DNA from: Verrucomicrobiota bacterium
Lineage (GTDB): Bacteria; Verrucomicrobiota; Verrucomicrobiia; Limisphaerales; UBA1096
Direction of reading: 5' to 3'
Length of the DNA: 7,306 bases
Assembly: GCA_003972865.1 (NCBI GenBank)
Contig: QOAX01000119.1
Location: 1 to 7,306, forward strand
Shown: positions 4,787-7,306 of the stretch, piece by piece
How positions within the stretch are numbered: the stretch's first letter is position 1
How the letters are laid out: each line of letters begins with the position of its first letter
The notes under the pieces: generated by a model
Database searches by the model: none
What the model was told of the DNA's origin: nothing
Seen by the model: the letters and a program-made list of their open reading frames with translations, nothing else
Program-made: the position numbers and the translations under genes

Positions 4787-5371
4787 ATGAAAATTAAAAC
4801 ACTACTGATTGTGAGTGCCATCGGCATCGCGTTGGCAACGCCGGAGTCATTGCAGGCACAGGCGAATCCAAAGCCGGTCAAGCCGGATGTTGGAGATGTC
4901 AAGGATGACGCCAAGGAGGGTGGCAAGGAACGCCCGAAATTCGATGTCGCAAAAATCAAGGAGCGCCTCAAGGCCGCCTTCGACAAGCGCAAAAAGAAAC
5001 GTGGCGACGCCAAGAAGAAAGGTCTCAATGTAGGTGGCAAAAAGGGTCCCAAGGGTGGCGGTGCGTTCGGGAAACTGGTTCGCGATGACGAGAAAGTCAA
5101 AGAACTTCGGGAATCCTTCAAAGCAGCCGCAAAGGAACAACACGAAAATGTCAAAGGTCTGCACAAACAGCTAAAGGATGCCTCCGATGAGGATAAGGAT
5201 GGCCTGCGCGAGCAGCTTAAAGGCCTGCGAACAGAATGGGTTGAGAATATGAAGAGCAACCGCGAGGAGTGGCGCGCTCGAATCAAGGAGATTCGCGAGG
5301 AATTCAAGAACAAGCGTGACGAAGTCATCGACGCCAACGACGACGATGGTGACGACGGTGGCGGCGAATAA
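4787..5371 (+). CDS. Secreted highly charged coiled-coil protein, unknown function
   Basis: 194 residues with a good ribosome site (AAAGGAAA, 4773-4780, GGA 8 bp before ATG). Residues 1-24 or 1-26 form a signal peptide (MKIKTLLIVSAIGIAL, then LQAQA). The mature protein has a Lys/Asp/Pro linker (27-55), a strongly basic, Gly-rich stretch (about 66-95, KRKKKRGDAKKKG and GGKKGPKGGG), a long helical region with coiled-coil-like charge alternation (about 97-180), and an acidic tail DANDDDGDDGGGE. It has no cysteines and only one segment hydrophobic enough to cross a membrane. No family is recognised. The charge layout suggests binding to polyanions such as glycans, nucleic acid or envelope polymer, but this is inference. 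It is a single-gene unit: sigma-54 promoter upstream, strong terminator 25 bp downstream. Confidence 0.88.
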   Translation: MKIKTLLIVSAIGIALATPESLQAQANPKPVKPDVGDVKDDAKEGGKERPKFDVAKIKERLKAAFDKRKKKRGDAKKKGLNVGGKKGPKGGGAFGKLVRDDEKVKELRESFKAAAKEQHENVKGLHKQLKDASDEDKDGLREQLKGLRTEWVENMKSNREEWRARIKEIREEFKNKRDEVIDANDDDGDDGGGE

Positions 5372-5395
5372 GCCCAAACAAGTTGACACTTCACG

Positions 5396-5426
5396 ACAGG
5401 CAGCAGAAACGCTGCCTGTTTTTTTT
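5396..5426 (+). terminator. Rho-independent terminator after charged protein gene
   Basis: ACAGGCAGC (5396-5404) pairs perfectly over 9 bp with GCTGCCTGT (5411-5419) around a 6-nt loop, followed by a run of eight T (5419-5426). It starts 25 bp after the stop of the secreted charged protein and separates it from the next gene. Confidence 0.93.
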
Positions 5427-5430
5427 GATC

Positions 5431-5442
5431 GCTTGGCCAAGC
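5431..5442. repeat. GCTTGGCCAAGC palindrome, intergenic copy
   Basis: Exact copy, 14 bp with flanking C and G (5430-5443), placed 4 bp after the terminator T-run in the gap before the chelatase-like gene. Confidence 0.85.
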
Positions 5443-5498
5443 GCAAAGTTCCGGCTTGCAACAGGACGGAGACTGAACGACCAACTTCGCCAACGGCC

Positions 5499-6344
5499 AT
5501 GGCCGACGACTTTTCAGACAGCGCACTTGTCCTGCTGGCGCACGGCTCGACACGAAACGCCGGCTCGGCGAAGCCGGCACGCCAGCACGCCGCTGAACTG
5601 CGTTCGCGTGGATTGTTCGCCGAGGTGCGGGAGGGGTTCCTCAAGCAGCAACCCGGCGTGGGCGGCGTGCTGCGCGGCATTACGGCCCGGCGTGTCTTCA
5701 TCGTGCCGCTGTTCGTCAGCGAAGGTTATTTCACGGAGGAAGTGCTGCCCCTCGAACTTGGCTTCCGGACGAAAGATGACAAGTCGTTCGGGCGCGTCCG
5801 CCAAAACGGCGGGCAGACGCTGTACTACTGCGGCGCAGTCGGCACGCACGCGAGCATGACCGGCGCGTTGCTGGCCCGCGCCAGGGGGGTCGTGGAGAAG
5901 CACCCCTTCCCCCGCCTGCCATCCGTGCAGGACACAACGCTGTTTATCGCCGGGCATGGCACGGCCAAAAATGAAAACTCGCGTATGGCCATCGAACAGC
6001 AGGCGGCATTGATTCGGGCCAAGCGTGAGTACGCCGATGTGCGGGCGGTGTTTCTCGAGGAGGAGCCACGCGTTGAATCGTGCTACGAATTGGCCACCAC
6101 AAGGAACATCGTTATCGTGCCGTTTTTCATCAGCGACGGCCTGCACTCGTGCGAGGACATCCCGGTAAAGCTGGGCGAACCGGAAAAAAGGGTGCAACAG
6201 CGCCTGACCAACGGCCAGCCGACCTGGGTGAACCCCACCGAGCGCAACGGCAAACGCGTCTGGTACTCGGCCAGCATCGGCACCGAGCCGTTCATCGCGG
6301 AGGTGATTCTGGAGCGAGTGCGCGAGGCGTCCGCTGGGAGATGA
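5499..6344 (+). CDS. Two-domain CbiX/SirB-like chelatase family protein
   Basis: 281 residues made of two tandem CbiX-type halves. Half 1 (about 8-125) has LVLLAHGSTRNAG, a VFIVPLFVSEGYFTEEVLP block and YYCGAVGTHASM. Half 2 (about 146-275) has LFIAGHGTAKNEN, IVIVPFFISDGLHSCEDIP and WYSASIGTEPFI. CbiX and SirB insert cobalt or iron into sirohydrochlorin (cobalamin and siroheme pathways) using two histidines. Half 2 keeps both (His153, His216). Half 1 keeps His15, but Phe78 stands where the second His should be. So the fold is clear but the substrate is not; it could be a chelatase using the C-terminal half or a metal-handling relative. No porphyrinoid genes are nearby. ATG 5499 gives the HGS motif at the usual distance; the frame opens earlier (5316) but overlaps the upstream gene and its terminator. 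The ribosome site is weak. Its stop touches the convergent DUF1015 stop. Confidence 0.85.
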   Translation: MADDFSDSALVLLAHGSTRNAGSAKPARQHAAELRSRGLFAEVREGFLKQQPGVGGVLRGITARRVFIVPLFVSEGYFTEEVLPLELGFRTKDDKSFGRVRQNGGQTLYYCGAVGTHASMTGALLARARGVVEKHPFPRLPSVQDTTLFIAGHGTAKNENSRMAIEQQAALIRAKREYADVRAVFLEEEPRVESCYELATTRNIVIVPFFISDGLHSCEDIPVKLGEPEKRVQQRLTNGQPTWVNPTERNGKRVWYSASIGTEPFIAEVILERVREASAGR

Positions 6345-7306
6345 TCAGCCGATCTGGTGGCAGAACATCCCGTCTCGCAGCTTGGGCTCAAACCAAGTGC
6401 TCTTCGGCGGCATGATGCCGCCACCGTCAGCGATGCTCATCAGATCCTCGATGCCCGTCGGGTACATGGAAAACGCGCAGGCGAATTCCCCGCTGTCCAC
6501 CAGCTTCTCCAGTTCGCCCGTGCCGCGGATGCCGCCGATGAAGGCGATGCGTTTGCCGCGGCGCGGATCGTCGATACCCAGCAGCGGCGCCAAGGCGTGA
6601 TCCTGCAGGATGCTGACGTCGAGTTGCTTGATCGGATCGTCCGGGTCAATCGAGCTTTCTTTCGGGCGCAGCGTCTGCCATTTGCCCTCGAGGTAGAGGC
6701 AGATTTCGTGTTTGACATTTGGCTCGGCTTGGCCGCTTTCCTTGATGCTGAACGCATGGCCAAGCGCAGCGAGGAACTCCTCCGGTGATTGGCCGTTTAA
6801 ATCGCGCACGGCACGGTTGTAGGCCAGGATTTGCACCTGGTCGTGCGGGAAAAGCACGGTCAAAAACAGATCGCTGCTTCCGCTGCCGGATCGGCGGTTG
6901 GCCACCCGCGATGCTGCGGCGCTGCGGTGATGCCCGTCGGCGATGTAGAGGCTCGGGATTGAATCGAACCGACTCGCGATGAACTGAGTGTCCTCTTCCG
7001 ATGCCACCGTCCACGACGTGTGCTGCACGCTGTCGGGCGCGGTGAAGTCGTGTTCCGGCTCGCCGCTGGCGATGCGACCGAACAACTCGCCCAGCCCGGC
7101 ATCGGCCGGGTAGGCCAAAAACACCGGGCCGGTCTGTGCGTCTAGCGCCTCGAGGTGGGCGACGCGGTCGTCCTCTTTTTCGGGCCGTGTGAACTCGTGC
7201 CTGCGGATGGTGTTGTCGCAGTACTCGGCACAACTCGCCACCGCCACGAGGCCAAGCTGTCGATGCTCTCCCATGATTTGCCGGTAGAGGTGATAGTGAG
7301 CTTGGC
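6345..7306 (-). CDS. DUF1015 family protein, C-terminal part (start outside window)
   Basis: About 320 codons; the frame stays open to the right edge. The residues before the Met at 7274 read QAHYHLYRQI, as expected inside DUF1015 (the YxYR segment ahead of GLV), so that Met is internal and roughly the first quarter is missing. Hallmarks are LYIADGHHRSAAA at about 6915-6945 (the conserved D-G-H-H-R), the long alpha/beta middle, and the C-terminal GGGIMPPKSTWFEPKL block followed by RDGMF. DUF1015 proteins are cytoplasmic and of unproven function; in many bacteria they sit near serine biosynthesis genes, but none is visible here. The TGA stop is the reverse complement of TCA at 6345-6347, directly abutting the opposing gene's TGA, with no terminator hairpin between. 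Confidence 0.93.
   Translation of the reverse strand, partial: QAHYHLYRQIMGEHRQLGLVAVASCAEYCDNTIRRHEFTRPEKEDDRVAHLEALDAQTGPVFLAYPADAGLGELFGRIASGEPEHDFTAPDSVQHTSWTVASEEDTQFIASRFDSIPSLYIADGHHRSAAASRVANRRSGSGSSDLFLTVLFPHDQVQILAYNRAVRDLNGQSPEEFLAALGHAFSIKESGQAEPNVKHEICLYLEGKWQTLRPKESSIDPDDPIKQLDVSILQDHALAPLLGIDDPRRGKRIAFIGGIRGTGELEKLVDSGEFACAFSMYPTGIEDLMSIADGGGIMPPKSTWFEPKLRDGMFCHQIG

Noticed and set aside
255..5442. CRISPR array or mobile element as explanation of the repeated palindrome
   Set aside because: Copies are irregularly spaced from tens to thousands of bases, only 10-14 bp long, lie in genes and gaps alike, and have no flanking duplications, spacers, transposase or cas gene.
5316..5498. 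Longer start of the CbiX-like protein
   Set aside because: The extra 61 residues overlap the upstream gene and are read from the terminator hairpin and a repeat copy; the family motif starts right after Met at 5499.
4741..5580. Minus-strand frame of 279 codons across the charged protein gene
   Set aside because: Ser/Arg/Pro/Leu-rich antisense of the Lys/Glu-rich gene. The plus strand has a ribosome site, signal peptide, promoter and terminator, and the minus frame crosses the terminator.
6342..6347. TGATCA as a regulatory palindrome
   Set aside because: The symmetry is a trivial result of two opposing TGA stops.
1113..6762. Further TGGCCA-containing sites (for example 1111, 2505, 2719, 4300, 4421, 6092, 6756, 6899)
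   Set aside because: They share only 6-9 bases with the palindrome and could arise by composition; they were not counted as copies, although they may be degenerate ones.
1..7306. tRNA, rRNA or riboswitch
   Set aside because: No cloverleaf with conserved T-arm, no rRNA segment and no recognised aptamer core was seen on either strand; this was judged by reading only, without a covariance search.

Overview
This is a roughly 60% GC bacterial chromosomal window with dense housekeeping and exoenzyme content. Type I sulfatases, a DUF1015 protein, a sigma-54 type promoter and the overall gene style point to the PVC group, most likely a marine or soil Verrucomicrobiota. That placement is inference, since no rRNA or marker tree is available here.

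Layout. Positions 1-354 (+) are the C-terminal end of a sulfatase. It is followed after 2 bp by a membrane-anchored lytic transglycosylase (357-911), then by dapF for diaminopimelate epimerase (953-1762) and a 53-residue cysteine-rich small ORF (1784-1945). A hairpin with T-runs on both sides (1973-2004) lies between this run and a convergent gene for a secreted, WLIGTW-containing protein (2028-2531, -). After a palindrome-bearing gap comes a doubtful small ORF (2753-3001, +) and a complete secreted sulfatase on the minus strand (3005-4507). The 279-bp divergent gap 4508-4786 holds several palindromes, a good sigma-54 -24/-12 element and a tandem 14-bp repeat. It leads into a secreted, highly charged protein (4787-5371, +) closed by a strong terminator (5396-5426). 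A two-domain CbiX-type chelatase-like protein follows (5499-6344, +). Its stop codon abuts, with zero spacing, the stop of a convergent DUF1015 gene that runs off the right edge (6345-7306, -).

Working together. dapF makes meso-diaminopimelate, the cross-linking residue of peptidoglycan, and the transglycosylase cleaves peptidoglycan glycan strands, so 357-1762 is a small cell-wall block. The two sulfatases suggest degradation of sulfated polysaccharides, a typical PVC trait.

The most unusual signal is a 12-bp perfect palindrome, GCTTGGCCAAGC. It occurs six times exactly, with four more copies of at least 9-10 bp. Every non-coding gap longer than about 40 bp carries exactly one copy. Full-length copies inside genes are always placed so that they read Leu-Ala-Lys (or Arg-Leu-Ala-Asn). 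It behaves like a highly iterated genomic palindrome rather than a gene-specific operator.
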